DNA of 64,000 bases from Pseudogemmobacter sp044142105 (GCF_044142105.1 NZ_JBGTYM010000001.1:558001-622000), one strand, 5' to 3'. Positions 53,322 to 61,791 are shown, counted from the first letter of the stretch. Notes: generated by a model from the sequence alone, not told the origin. Translations and numbers: made by a program.

Positions 53322-54332
53322 ATGAAAGTTGCATACACCCTTCGCGCTTCGGTTTTCGCCATTGCCGCTGTGCTTGGCACCCCGTCTCTTGCGCTTGATA
53401 TCGGCGCCCAGCGGCCTGCGGGCGATATGGACGGCGCGATCCCTGTGGCAGAGGCCCCGGCTGTCATCGGCGTGGTCACGCCGGTTCTGGGCGCCCCGGC
53501 GATCATCGCCGATGCGGCCAAGGCGGATGAGAAGGGCGATACGCTGAAGGTGGTCGCCGCCGCAACCGAACCCGCCGCCGAAACCCCTGCGGAAGCGCCT
53601 GCCGTGATCGTTCCCGCGCTTGTCGCGCCGATCGCCGTGCCGCCCGCCCTGCCGGTCGAGGTGACGCCGCCCCCGCTGCCGCAGATGCCCGCCTATTATG
53701 TCGGCATCGACGGCAAGCCCGTCGGCCCGTTGGATGAGGCGGAGCTGCGCGAGATGGTGGCAAAGGGCACGCTCACCGAAGAATCCCTGGTCTGGACCGA
53801 GGGTATGGCCAACTGGATCAAGGCCGCGGATGTGGCGGAGCTGGACAAGCTCTTGGAGACCGCGCCGAAATCGGCTGCCTTGGGCACCGGCAAGGACGAG
53901 GGCAAGACCCCTGCGGCCGCGCCGGTTGCCGCTCCGGTGCCTGCGCCTGTCACTGTCGCGGCGGCGCTGCCCGGCACCTGGGAGATCGACGGCATGATCC
54001 CGGTCGACGGTCTCGGCATGGGCGATGCCGAGATCATCCAGGTCTTCAACCCCGATGGGACCTACACTGCCAATGGCACGATCCTCGCCGTCGTTCCGGG
54101 CATGGGTGCCTATCCGGTCGAGATCGTGGTCAGCACGGCGGGTCGCTGGACCGTGGAGGAAGGACCGAACGGGCAGGGCCAAGTGACGGTGATCGCCACC
54201 ACCTATGTCTCGATCCCGTCGATGGGCTTTCCCGCCCAGGTCAATACCGGCACGGACAGTTTCGTCGTGCAGGTGATTGATGGCAAAACGCTGATCGTCG
54301 ATGGCAGCGAATGGACGCGCCTGACTGCCTGA
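53322..54332 (+). CDS. Exported protein with GYF_2-type domain
   Basis: A 336-residue protein with a Sec signal (MKVAYTLRASVFAIAAVLG, cleavage near SLA-LD). An Ala/Val/Pro-rich segment (about residues 30-120) precedes a GYF_2-like domain (about 120-175: YYVGIDGKPVGPLDEAELRE, SLVWTEGMANWIKAADV), another Ala/Pro linker and a C-terminal beta domain (about 220-336: GTWEIDGMIPVDGLGM onward). GYF_2 domains bind proline-rich partners; here it is exported, which suggests protein-protein contact in the periplasm or envelope. ATG follows GGAGAGG. Longer upstream reading was rejected. Role unknown. Confidence 0.8.
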   Translation: MKVAYTLRASVFAIAAVLGTPSLALDIGAQRPAGDMDGAIPVAEAPAVIGVVTPVLGAPAIIADAAKADEKGDTLKVVAAATEPAAETPAEAPAVIVPALVAPIAVPPALPVEVTPPPLPQMPAYYVGIDGKPVGPLDEAELREMVAKGTLTEESLVWTEGMANWIKAADVAELDKLLETAPKSAALGTGKDEGKTPAAAPVAAPVPAPVTVAAALPGTWEIDGMIPVDGLGMGDAEIIQVFNPDGTYTANGTILAVVPGMGAYPVEIVVSTAGRWTVEEGPNGQGQVTVIATTYVSIPSMGFPAQVNTGTDSFVVQVIDGKTLIVDGSEWTRLTA

Positions 54333-54354
54333 CAGGCCCCGCTTCGGCACGAAA

Positions 54355-54383
54355 GCCCCGGTCCGCAAGGGCCGGGGCCTTGC
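54355..54383 (+). terminator. Hairpin terminator of GYF-domain gene
   Basis: GCCCCGGTCC (54355-54364), GCAA loop, GGGCCGGGGC (54369-54378), then CTTG. 10-bp stem with one G-T pair, 22 bases after the stop. Confidence 0.7.
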
Positions 54384-54522
54384 CGTTGCGGGCAGTGGAT
54401 TTGCCCGGGCTGCAAGCACGCATCCTGATCCATCCCCCGCACCGTCAAGCGCGTGCGCCAGACTGTTGAGGCAAGGCCCGGACGGGATTGGGACGGCCCT
54501 GCTGCACCGGCCCGAGGCGGGC

Positions 54523-54551
54523 TTGCATCACGGGCGTCAGAGCGCTATCTC
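54523..54551 (+). promoter_or_regulatory. Promoter of tRNA-Val (UAC)
   Basis: TTGCAT (54523-54528), 17-base spacer, TATCTC (54546-54551), ending 10 bases before the tRNA. Confidence 0.65.
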
Positions 54552-54561
54552 GCGATGCGTC

Positions 54562-54637
54562 GGGTGGTTAGCTCAGTTGGTAGAGCGTCTCGCTTACACC
54601 GAGAATGTCGGGGGTTCGAGCCCCTCACCACCCACCA
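54562..54637 (+). tRNA. tRNA-Val (UAC)
   Basis: A 76-base cloverleaf with encoded CCA: acceptor GGGTGGT/ACCACCC, D-arm AGCTCAGTTGGTAGAGC, anticodon stem TCTCG/CGAGA with loop CTTACAC (anticodon TAC), T-arm GGTTCGAGCCC. Confidence 0.96.
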
Positions 54638-54943
54638 TCCTCCAAACCGTGTCGATCTGTCCAGGGTAACGCTCACGTACCCTATTGACCACTTACGGCA
54701 ATGCCCGTCGCAAGTGATTCGCGCCGCAGCCCGGTGCAGGATTGTCGATGATTTGGAAACCGCGAGAGGCATTGTTCGCTTACTGCAAGGTCGGCGCAAT
54801 TTTGGGTTGTACTGAAAGGTTGGAAGTATGCGCAGGGCTGCAAAAATATGGCCAAACTGTGACGCAATTTGATCTGGATTGCGTCCTATGCGACTATAGG
54901 AGGAAGGAATTTATAGACGCTCTGTGTGCCAGGAGTAGCCACA
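54638..54943. promoter_or_regulatory. Leader of VPLPA-sorted protein gene with inverted repeat
   Basis: A 306-base gap that is visibly less GC-rich than its surroundings. It contains a perfect 8-bp inverted repeat, GACGCAAT (54861-54868) and ATTGCGTC (54878-54885), 58 bases before the next start, with a TATAGG box at 54895-54900 and AGGAG ahead of the ATG. No gene seen. Confidence 0.5.
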
Positions 54944-55576
54944 ATGATGAATTTCAAATTTGCCGCGCCGACAGTTTTTTCTGCGGCCCTCATGGCGGGG
55001 GCGGCGGCAGTTCACGCCGCGCCGGTCGATATGACCGTGACTTTCGATGACAAGCCCTATGTCATCGCTCCGTTTTCGTTCGACGAGGACACGCCTGGGG
55101 TTGTGAATGACTCGAAGTGCAACGGGTCCGAGTCGATGAAGCCGTGCCTGAAGGTCAATACTCAGGGACCGGCCGAGCTTTCCATTGTGGCTTCTATGAC
55201 GTTCTCCATCAAGTCCTTCTGGTTCCTGCTCATCGGCAAGGGCGATGATATGCTGGTGACGACCGACAAGGGCAGCCTGTCCCTTCTCGATGCGGTCTAC
55301 GGCCACAACGATGACGGCCAGGTCGCTGATGTGAGTGGGAACCCCTTCTTCCAGGGTATCAAGTGGGTGCAGTTCATCATGTCCTGCCCGCCCGATGACG
55401 ACAAGAAGAAGAAGAACGGCCCTGCTTGCGCAGGCACTGGCCTGATTGACGACATCAAACTGACCTATGACGATGGTAAAACTCCGCCCTCGCCGGTGCC
55501 GCTGCCCGCTGGCGGTGCGCTGTTGCTGGGTGGTCTCGCCGGGCTTGCCGCTCTGCGTCGCCGCAAGGCTGCCTGA
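54944..55576 (+). CDS. Exported VPLPA-CTERM sorting-signal protein
   Basis: A 210-residue secreted protein: Sec signal (about residues 1-25, cleavage near VHA-AP), a beta-rich middle starting VDMTVTFDDKPYVIAPFSFD, and a C-terminal sorting tail in which PVPLPAGG is followed by a hydrophobic stretch and RRRKAA. That tripartite tail is the VPLPA-CTERM form of PEP-CTERM signals, processed by an exosortase and typical of Rhodobacterales. Two cysteine pairs may form disulfides. A Lys-rich DDDKKKKNGP loop lies near residue 150. ATG at 54944 follows AGGAG. Its exosortase is not in the window. Confidence 0.85.
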   Translation: MMNFKFAAPTVFSAALMAGAAAVHAAPVDMTVTFDDKPYVIAPFSFDEDTPGVVNDSKCNGSESMKPCLKVNTQGPAELSIVASMTFSIKSFWFLLIGKGDDMLVTTDKGSLSLLDAVYGHNDDGQVADVSGNPFFQGIKWVQFIMSCPPDDDKKKKNGPACAGTGLIDDIKLTYDDGKTPPSPVPLPAGGALLLGGLAGLAALRRRKAA

Positions 55577-55615
55577 TCCTGATCCGATAGAACGATCCTA
55601 TTGAATGACCATAGA

Positions 55616-55647
55616 CAGGCAGCCCCCGGGCTGCCTGTTTTGGTTTT
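55616..55647 (+). terminator. Rho-independent terminator of VPLPA gene
   Basis: CAGGCAGCCC (55616-55625) and GGGCTGCCTG (55628-55637) followed by TTTTGGTTTT. Confidence 0.85.
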
Positions 55648-55736
55648 GGCCCAGATGCGCAGGCTATGTGCGGAGATGACGATTGTCTTTCCTGCGCTGG
55701 CGCACGATCTTTGGGGGCAGATGACAGGAGGCTGCG

Positions 55737-56675
55737 ATGAGCTGGAATCCCATTCTCGACCCCACCATTCCGATCGGCGATCAGGTCGATGCGATCGAGA
55801 CCGTGATCGTGCCGCGCGCGCGCGATCTGGGCGGATTCGAGGTGCGCCGCGCTCTGCCTTCGGCCCAGCGTCAGATGGTCGGCCCCTTCATCTTCTTCGA
55901 CCAGATGGGCCCGGCCGAGTTCCTGACAGGCGAGGGGATCGATGTGCGGCCGCATCCGCATATCGGCCTTGGCACCGTGACCTATCTGATGAAGGGCCGC
56001 TTGCATCATCGCGACAGCCTGGGCACGGACCAATGGATCGAGCCGGGCGCGGTAAACTGGATGATGGCGGGGCAGGGGATCACCCATTCCGAACGCACCG
56101 ATGGCGAGGCGCGCAAGGCGCCCCTGTCGATGTTCGGCCTGCAGACCTGGCTGGCGCTGCCCGAGGCCCGCGAAGAGGATGCGGCTGGCTTTATCCATGT
56201 GGGGCGCGAGGCGCTGCCCGAACTGGAGGGTGAGGGCAAGCAGGTGCGGCTGATCCTCGGAACGGCCTGGGGCGAGAAAGTGCCACTCGAGATGCCCTCG
56301 GAAGTCTTCTATGCCGATGCGGTCTTGGCCCCCGGCGCGGCGATCCCGCTGCCTGATGACCATGAAGATCGCGGCGTCTATGTGCTGGAAGGCACGGTCA
56401 GCCAGGGCGGCCAGACCTTCGAGGCGGGGCGGATGCTGGTCTTCCGTCCGGGTGACAGGGTTTCGGTGCGGGCCGGGGCGCAGGGCGCGCGGGTGATGCT
56501 CTTGGGCGGGGCTACAATGGCCGGACCGCGCTTCATCTGGTGGAATTTCGTCGCCTCCTCGCGCGAGAAGATCGACGCCGCCAAAGAAGCCTGGCGCGCG
56601 GGCGACTGGCAACATGGGCGATTCCGTCTGCCGCCGGGGGATGATGGCGAATTCATCCCGGCGCCGGAGAAGTAG
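55737..56675 (+). CDS. Pirin family protein
   Basis: A 312-residue bicupin of the pirin/YhhW type. The N-terminal cupin holds the metal-site His pair HPHIGLGTVTYLMKGRLHHRDS (about residues 73-95, split across two short motifs HPHIGL and RLHHRD) and GQGITHSER (about 118-126). Pirins bind iron or other metals; some cleave quercetin, others act in stress response. C-terminal cupin around 195-290. ATG after GGAGG. No operon partner is visible. Confidence 0.9.
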   Translation: MSWNPILDPTIPIGDQVDAIETVIVPRARDLGGFEVRRALPSAQRQMVGPFIFFDQMGPAEFLTGEGIDVRPHPHIGLGTVTYLMKGRLHHRDSLGTDQWIEPGAVNWMMAGQGITHSERTDGEARKAPLSMFGLQTWLALPEAREEDAAGFIHVGREALPELEGEGKQVRLILGTAWGEKVPLEMPSEVFYADAVLAPGAAIPLPDDHEDRGVYVLEGTVSQGGQTFEAGRMLVFRPGDRVSVRAGAQGARVMLLGGATMAGPRFIWWNFVASSREKIDAAKEAWRAGDWQHGRFRLPPGDDGEFIPAPEK

Positions 56676-57162
56676 GGGTCGGGGCGGAGAGGGCGCTGCC
56701 GCCGATGAGGGCTACGCAGGCCTCTGTTGCGGCGTATTTTGCGCCTGGATAAAGCGGGACGGCGGGCCGAAGAGCCTGCGGCTTCCGCATCTACGCGAAC
56801 GGTATCGTCATCGACGGCGCGGCTGGCGGGCAGGGCGCGCCGATCCTGTCGCCCCACGGCGGCCCCAATGAGCGGCCTCTTGCGCCGGGATCGCGCGCCT
56901 CCCGGTGGATTCGGGGGGCTTGTCGCCGCCTTCGCTCCACGCGTCCCCGGCGCCTCTGGCACGCACGCAAGCACGGCTCTCGCGTGCCCGAAGGCCGCAA
57001 GGCGGCGGGCGCAATGGCCGCGCTTTTCGCCGTCACGGCACCGCGCGGGACCGGAGCGCAGGGAATTTTCGCGGGACTGATTATTTTGGCGTTCCCGCGC
57101 TTGACGGCGCCCGCCCCCCCGCGTATCTAGCCCCCCACGCCCGGGCAGCCGGGATGGGATGT
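56676..57162. other. Long intergenic region with a start-less open frame
   Basis: About 490 bases lie between the pirin gene and tRNA-Asp. No reading frame has both a credible start and ribosome site. One forward frame is open from about 56783 (FRIYANGIVIDGAAGGQGAP and on) but has no early Met; it may be a gene remnant or chance. The last 60 bases hold the tRNA promoter. Confidence 0.4.
57101..57129 (+). promoter_or_regulatory. Promoter of tRNA-Asp
   Basis: TTGACG (57101-57106), a 17-base spacer and TATCTA (57124-57129) make a near-consensus housekeeping promoter 34 bases before the tRNA. Confidence 0.8.
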
Positions 57163-57239
57163 GCGGTTGTAGCTCAGTTGGTTAGAGTACCGGCCTGTCA
57201 CGCCGGGGGTCGCGGGTTCGAGCCCCGTCAACCGCGCCA
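57163..57239 (+). tRNA. tRNA-Asp (GUC)
   Basis: A 77-base cloverleaf with encoded CCA: acceptor GCGGTTG/CAACCGC, D-arm AGCTCAGTTGGTTAGAG, anticodon stem CCGGC/GCCGG with loop CTGTCAC (anticodon GTC), T-arm GGGTTCGAGCCCC. The discriminator is G, the identity base for Asp. Confidence 0.97.
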
Positions 57240-57597
57240 CTTTCCTTCCCCTTTGAAACATGATCCGCCCGGATTGTCCCACGCAGGGACATTAGGCTTC
57301 ATTGTGTGATTTCAATGGCTTGCCAGCGAGGGATTCACACATTCTTAACCTGCCTGCCCTCACTTAGGTGATCACGAAAACCTCACGCCGTTCTCCCGCC
57401 GCCTCGCGGCAGATCAAGCCCGACGGAGGGGGGATTTCGCGACTCGCGCCGCCGCGCTAGCTTCTGCCTCGCACGGTACAGAGCCTGCCGGGTGGTCGCG
57501 CCGAGATGCCAGACCGCCGACGCGACAGGCCCGGCGTCCCGTGCAGGAGGAAGGCCGGAACGGCTGCGTGCCACCGGCCCCAATTCGGGGAACGATC
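57240..57597. other. Intergenic region between tRNA-Asp and DUF1344 gene
   Basis: No gene seen in 358 bases. Contains copy B of the bipartite element (57275-57322), whose palindrome may also help terminate tRNA-Asp transcription, and a GGGGAA ribosome site for the next gene. Confidence 0.5.
57275..57322. repeat. Bipartite element, copy B
   Basis: TGTCCCACGCAGGGACA (57275-57291) followed after 16 bases by GATTTCAATGGCTTG (57308-57322). It differs from copy A (11037-11084) at two positions in each block, with the spacer length kept but the spacer sequence unrelated. Confidence 0.6.
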
Positions 57598-57855
57598 ATG
57601 AAATTCCGCATGTTTTCCGCCCTGGCCCTGGCCGGACTGACCGCCACTGCCGCACTGGCCGGCGCGATGCAGGCCTCGGGCGCCATCAAGGCGATCGATC
57701 CGGCGGCGATGACGATCACGCTGGCCGATGGCTCGGTCTATGTCCTGCCCAAGGGCGACAAGGCGGATCAATTCAAGGTGGGCGAGAAGGTGACGCTGAC
57801 CTGGACGCTGGTCGGCACGCAGCATCAGATCGATACGATCAAGGCCGCGAGCTGA
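57598..57855 (+). CDS. Small exported DUF1344 protein
   Basis: An 85-residue protein with a Sec signal (MKFRMFSALALAGLTATAAL, cleavage near ALA-GA) and a compact beta domain (SGAIKAIDPAAMTITLADGS, YVLPKGDKA, GEKVTLTWTL) typical of DUF1344. These look like small periplasmic OB-like proteins of unknown function. ATG at 57598 follows GGGGAA; a 19-codon extension was rejected because it would bury the signal. A strong terminator follows. Confidence 0.8.
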   Translation: MKFRMFSALALAGLTATAALAGAMQASGAIKAIDPAAMTITLADGSVYVLPKGDKADQFKVGEKVTLTWTLVGTQHQIDTIKAAS

Positions 57856-57875
57856 CACCATGCACATGCTGCGGG

Positions 57876-57900
57876 AAAGGGGGCCTCCGGGCCCCCTTTT
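57876..57900. terminator. Bidirectional terminator between convergent genes
   Basis: AAAGGGGGCC (57876-57885), TCCG loop, GGCCCCCTTT (57890-57899) and a further T. A-run and T-run flanks make it effective in both directions. Confidence 0.9.
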
Positions 57901-57907
57901 CATTGCA

Positions 57908-58405
57908 TCACAACGCGATGCGGTAGCGGATATGGTCGTCGCTCAGAACATAGCTGTCATACAGCCGCCGCGCCCGGGCATTGTCCTGCGCTGTGTGCCA
58001 GTACAGGCGCTGCCAGCCCCGCGCGCGGGCCAGCGCAATCAGATCGTCGATCAGCGCCCGGCCGAGACCCGATCCGCGCAGCGCGGGATCGACGAAAAGG
58101 TCTTCCAGATAGCAGTCATCCCCCGTGACCCAGGTCGAGGCATGGTTGACATGCAGCGCGAAAGCGGCGAGCCGCCCCTCGCGCAGCGCCACCCTCCCGC
58201 CCAAAGCCGAGGCGGGATCGAGCAGGCGCTGCCAAGTCGCCTCGGTCACATCGGGCGTCAGGGTGACGTCGTAGAAATCGAGATAGTGCCGCCAGAGGCC
58301 CAGGAAGGCAGGCTTGTCGCCCGCCGCGATCCAGCGGATTTCGCATTGCTGCGCCACGCCAATCATCCCGACATCAACACTCGCTGAATCCATCTGCACC
58401 GCCAT
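57908..58405 (-). CDS. GNAT-family N-acetyltransferase
   Basis: A 165-residue Gcn5-type acetyltransferase. The acetyl-CoA loop is LEDLFVDPALRGSGLGRALI (about residues 99-118, R-x-x-G-x-G form), followed by ARARGWQRLYWHT and a C-terminal NARARRLYDSYV. Substrate unknown; amine or peptide N-termini are typical. The ATG at 58405 overlaps the M20 peptidase stop by one base pattern (ATGA), so it is coupled to it. Other in-frame starts are possible further in. Confidence 0.85.
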   Translation of the reverse strand: MAVQMDSASVDVGMIGVAQQCEIRWIAAGDKPAFLGLWRHYLDFYDVTLTPDVTEATWQRLLDPASALGGRVALREGRLAAFALHVNHASTWVTGDDCYLEDLFVDPALRGSGLGRALIDDLIALARARGWQRLYWHTAQDNARARRLYDSYVLSDDHIRYRIAL

Positions 58406-59790
58406 CACGCGATCCGCGCCAGCACGCGCGCCCAGCTGCGGATGCCGTGATGGAAGCTGGCAAGATCGTATTTCTCGTTCGGGGAATGGATCTGGTCATC
58501 GTCGCGGCCAAAGCCGATCAACACTGCATCCATGCCGAGGATCGACTTGAAATAGCCTGCGACCGGGATCGAACCGCCAGCGCCGACAAAGGCCGCCGGG
58601 CGGCCCCATTCGTCGGTCAGGGCCTGACGCGCCGCTTCGAATGCCGGGTCCGAGATCGCCATGACCGAAGCTGGCGCGCCTTCCACCCCGTCATGCCAGG
58701 TGATGGTCACGTCTGGCGGCATCTGCGCCTCGGCCCAGGCGCGGAAGGCGGTGAGGATTTTCACCGGGTCCTGGTGCGAGACGAGGCGGAACGAGACCTT
58801 GGCATGGGCCTCGGAGGGCAGAACGGTCTTGAACCCGGCGCCGGTATAGCCGCCCCACATGCCGTTGACTTCGGCCGTGGGCCGCGACCAGATCTTTTCC
58901 AAGGGCGTGCGGTCCTGTTCGCCCGCCGGAACCGACAGGCCGACATCGCCCAGATACCGGCCATGGTCGAAGGCAAGCGCCTGCCACTGGGCGCGCAGGC
59001 TTTCAGGCAGTTCCTCGACATCGTCATAAAAGCCCGGCACCTGCACGCGGCCCGTCTCGTCATGCAGGCCAGCAAGCAGCCTGGACATCACATGCAGCGG
59101 GTTGCGGGCCAGACCGCCATACATGCCGGAATGCAGGTCGCGGCTGGCGGCGCGGATGGTGAACTCGGCTTTGCACAGGCCCCGCAGCATGGTGGTGATC
59201 GCGGGCACGGCGCTGTCGAAAAGCCCGGTGTCGCAGATCAGGGCAAGGTCGCAGGACAGCTCTTCCTTGTTCGCCTCAAGGAAGGGGATCAGCGAGGGCG
59301 AGCCCGATTCCTCTTCGCCTTCCAGGAAGATGGTCAGATTGCCGGGCAGGCTGCCATGGACGGCTTTCCAGGCGCGGCAGGCCTCGATGAAGGTCATCAG
59401 CTGGCCCTTGTCATCCGAGGCACCACGGGCACGGATCACCTTGCCTTTCGGGCCGTCCTCGATGGCCGGGTCAAAGGGATCGCGGGTCCAGAGCGCCAGC
59501 GGATCGACCGGCTGCACGTCGTAATGGCCGTAGAAAAGGATATGGCGCCGGCCTTCGCCACCATGGGCCACGACCATCGGATGGCCGGGCGTTGCGGCGG
59601 CGCGGGCGTCAAAGCCCAGACCCTTCAGATCCGCGACCAGCCAGTCGGCGGCGCGGGCGCAATCGGGCTTGTAGGCCGGATCGGTCGAGATCGAGGGGAT
59701 GCGCAGAAGGTCCATCAGCCGATCCAGCGCCTGCGGCAGATCGGCGTCGATGCGGGCGAGGACGGGGTCGAGTTGCGGGTTGGCGGACAT
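58405..59790 (-). CDS. M20-family dipeptidase/peptidase
   Basis: A 461-residue zinc metallopeptidase of the M20 (ArgE/DapE/carnosinase) family. The metal ligand and catalytic segments are FYGHYDVQPVD (His-x-Asp, about residues 84-94), GASDDKGQ (about 119-126), EGEEESGSP with the general-base Glu (about 153-161), CDTGLFD and a late IPVAGYF. A dimerisation lid lies at about 200-360. It likely cleaves cytoplasmic di- or tripeptides. GNAT gene follows in the same operon. Confidence 0.92.
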   Translation of the reverse strand: MSANPQLDPVLARIDADLPQALDRLMDLLRIPSISTDPAYKPDCARAADWLVADLKGLGFDARAAATPGHPMVVAHGGEGRRHILFYGHYDVQPVDPLALWTRDPFDPAIEDGPKGKVIRARGASDDKGQLMTFIEACRAWKAVHGSLPGNLTIFLEGEEESGSPSLIPFLEANKEELSCDLALICDTGLFDSAVPAITTMLRGLCKAEFTIRAASRDLHSGMYGGLARNPLHVMSRLLAGLHDETGRVQVPGFYDDVEELPESLRAQWQALAFDHGRYLGDVGLSVPAGEQDRTPLEKIWSRPTAEVNGMWGGYTGAGFKTVLPSEAHAKVSFRLVSHQDPVKILTAFRAWAEAQMPPDVTITWHDGVEGAPASVMAISDPAFEAARQALTDEWGRPAAFVGAGGSIPVAGYFKSILGMDAVLIGFGRDDDQIHSPNEKYDLASFHHGIRSWARVLARIA

Positions 59791-59900
59791 GGCGCGCTCT
59801 CCATCTTGTTATGCGGCGGTCAGCCTAGCAGGCGGCCGGGGACTGTCCAGAGCGGGCGGCTTGGGGTAGGGAGGGGAGAGAACGGCACGGAGGATTTCGG

Positions 59901-60299
59901 ATGCGGGCAATTCTGGTGATGGGCGCGTTTGTCGCGGGGATCACGGCGGCGCAGGCACAGGAGGTGCCGGTCGAAACCGGTGCATTGGCCGGATCGGCGA
60001 TCACGCTGCATGTCCAGCCCTTCCTTACGCCCGAGGAACTGACGACGCTGCGGCTGGTGATGACCAATGAGCAGGCGCTGGCGATTTTCGTGCCGGATGC
60101 CGCCAAGGGCTTTGCCGCCATGGCCGCGGCCCCGGACGAGGGCTTCATCCGCGAGGGCAAGCCCGTCGCTTCGGCCGTGGCGATCGCCGGGCTGGCCAGT
60201 GCCGAAGAGGCGCGCGACGCGGCGCTGAAGGGCTGCGAGGCGGCGCGCAAGGAAGGCGCGGCCTGTGTGACCGTTCTTGAGATTGCCCCGGCCCCCTGA
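59901..60299 (+). CDS. Small exported protein ahead of hemA
   Basis: A 132-residue protein with a Sec signal (MRAILVMGAFVAGITAAQAQ) and a mixed alpha/beta body with LTPEELTTLRLVMTNEQALA and, near the C-terminus, AARKEGAACVTVLEIAPAP. I recall databases naming such proteins '5-aminolevulic acid synthase' from their position by hemA; the sequence has no such domain. A lone cysteine pair in the last third may be a disulfide. Function unknown. Confidence 0.75.
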   Translation: MRAILVMGAFVAGITAAQAQEVPVETGALAGSAITLHVQPFLTPEELTTLRLVMTNEQALAIFVPDAAKGFAAMAAAPDEGFIREGKPVASAVAIAGLASAEEARDAALKGCEAARKEGAACVTVLEIAPAP

Positions 60300-60355
60300 G
60301 AGGGGATAGAAGAGGACGGGGGGTGACAATTCGTCCCCTGCCTTTGCGCCCGGAT

Positions 60356-60369
60356 TTGACGCATATCAA
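60356..60369. promoter_or_regulatory. FNR/FnrL box upstream of hemA
   Basis: TTGACGCATATCAA matches the FNR consensus TTGA-N6-TCAA exactly in its outer arms. It lies 60 bases before the hemA start. FnrL is known to act on hemA in Rhodobacter sphaeroides, so oxygen control of haem synthesis is expected here. Confidence 0.75.
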
Positions 60370-60428
60370 GGCCACAATGCGAGGAAGGGGCTAGGTCAGC
60401 CCAAGCGTATACGCCAGGAGACGACCGG

Positions 60429-61658
60429 ATGAATTACGAGGCCCAGCTTGATCTTGCGCTGAACCGGCTGCACGAGGAAGGGCGCTACCGCACCTTCATC
60501 GACATCGAGCGTCGGCAGGGTCAGTTCCCTCATGCGGTCTGGACCCGTCCGGACGGGACCGAAAAAGAGATCACCGTCTGGTGCGGCAATGACTATCTGG
60601 GCATGGGCCAGCATCCCGTGGTGCTGGCAGCGATGCATGAGGCGCTGGACGCGACGGGCGCGGGTTCGGGCGGCACGCGCAACATCTCGGGCACCACGGT
60701 CTATCACAAGCGGCTTGAGGCCGAGCTGGCCGATCTGCATGGCAAGGAGGCCGCGCTGGTCTTTACCAGCGCCTATATCGCCAATGACGCGACGCTTTCG
60801 ACCCTGCGGGCGATCTTTCCCGGGCTGATCATCTATTCCGACGCGCTGAACCATGCCTCGATGATCGAAGGTGTGCGGCGCGGCGGTGGCGAGAAGCGGA
60901 TCTTCCGCCACAATGATCTGGCGCATCTGCGGGCGCTTCTGGAAGCCGACGATCCGGCAACGCCAAAGCTGATCGCCTTTGAATCGGTCTATTCGATGGA
61001 TGGCGATTTCGGGCCGATCAAGCAAATCTGCGATCTGGCCGAGGAGTTCGGCGCCCTGACCTATATCGACGAGGTTCATGCCGTCGGCATGTACGGCCCC
61101 CGTGGCGCAGGGGTGGCCGAGCGCGACGGGCAGATGCACCGCATCGACCTGATCAACGCGACTTTGGCGAAAGCCATCGGCGTTTTCGGGGGCTATATTG
61201 CTGCATCTGCGAAGATGGTGGATGCGATCCGGTCCTATGCGCCGGGCTTCATCTTCACCACTTCGCTGCCGCCCACGGTCGCCGCGGGGGCTGCGGCTTC
61301 GGTGCGCTTCCTCAAGGGCGAGGGCGGCCGCGCCCTGCGTGAAAAGCACCAGACCCAGGCAAAGATCCTGAAGCTGCGGCTCAAGGGTCTGGGCCTGCCG
61401 ATCATCGACGAAAACTCGCATATTGTGCCTGTCCACGTCGGCGACCCCATCCATTGCAAGATGCTGTCGGACATGCTGCTGGATCACTATGGCATCTATG
61501 TCCAGCCGATCAATTTCCCGACCGTGCCGCGCGGCACGGAGCGGCTGCGTTTCACTCCCTCGCCGGTGCATGGTCCGCAAGAGATCGATACGCTGGTGAA
61601 GGCGATGGATGCGCTCTGGCAGCATTGTGCGCTGAATCGCGCCGAGGCCTCGGCCTGA
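60429..61658 (+). CDS. hemA: 5-Aminolevulinate synthase
   Basis: C4-pathway enzyme joining glycine and succinyl-CoA to form 5-aminolevulinate, the first step to haem and bacteriochlorophyll; 409 residues, PLP-dependent and cytoplasmic. Visible: NDYLGMGQHPVVL (about residues 55-67), GSGGTRNISGT (about 80-90), SVYSMDGDFGPI, the Asp-containing YIDEVHAVGMYG (about 212-223) and LAKAIGVFGGY with the PLP-binding Lys (about 248). ATG after AGGAGA. An FNR-type box precedes it. Alphaproteobacterial taxonomy is supported. Confidence 0.98.
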   Translation: MNYEAQLDLALNRLHEEGRYRTFIDIERRQGQFPHAVWTRPDGTEKEITVWCGNDYLGMGQHPVVLAAMHEALDATGAGSGGTRNISGTTVYHKRLEAELADLHGKEAALVFTSAYIANDATLSTLRAIFPGLIIYSDALNHASMIEGVRRGGGEKRIFRHNDLAHLRALLEADDPATPKLIAFESVYSMDGDFGPIKQICDLAEEFGALTYIDEVHAVGMYGPRGAGVAERDGQMHRIDLINATLAKAIGVFGGYIAASAKMVDAIRSYAPGFIFTTSLPPTVAAGAAASVRFLKGEGGRALREKHQTQAKILKLRLKGLGLPIIDENSHIVPVHVGDPIHCKMLSDMLLDHYGIYVQPINFPTVPRGTERLRFTPSPVHGPQEIDTLVKAMDALWQHCALNRAEASA

Positions 61659-61791
61659 GGTTTCTCGCATGTGCAAAGGGCCTTGCCCTGTGCTAGCGTA
61701 AACGCAATACCAAGCCCGGGTGAGTCGCTTTGGGGGCGACTCGCGCCAAGCGACGGGCCACAAAAACAGGCGCCAAGGGGACAGGGTTCTG

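Noticed and set aside
54742..55050. Forward frame of 102 codons ahead of the VPLPA gene
   Set aside because: It lacks a ribosome site, overlaps the well-supported signal peptide in another frame and has no recognisable domain.
59901..60299. Second aminolevulinate synthase
   Set aside because: Only 132 residues with a signal peptide and no PLP motif; any such name would come from its position by hemA.
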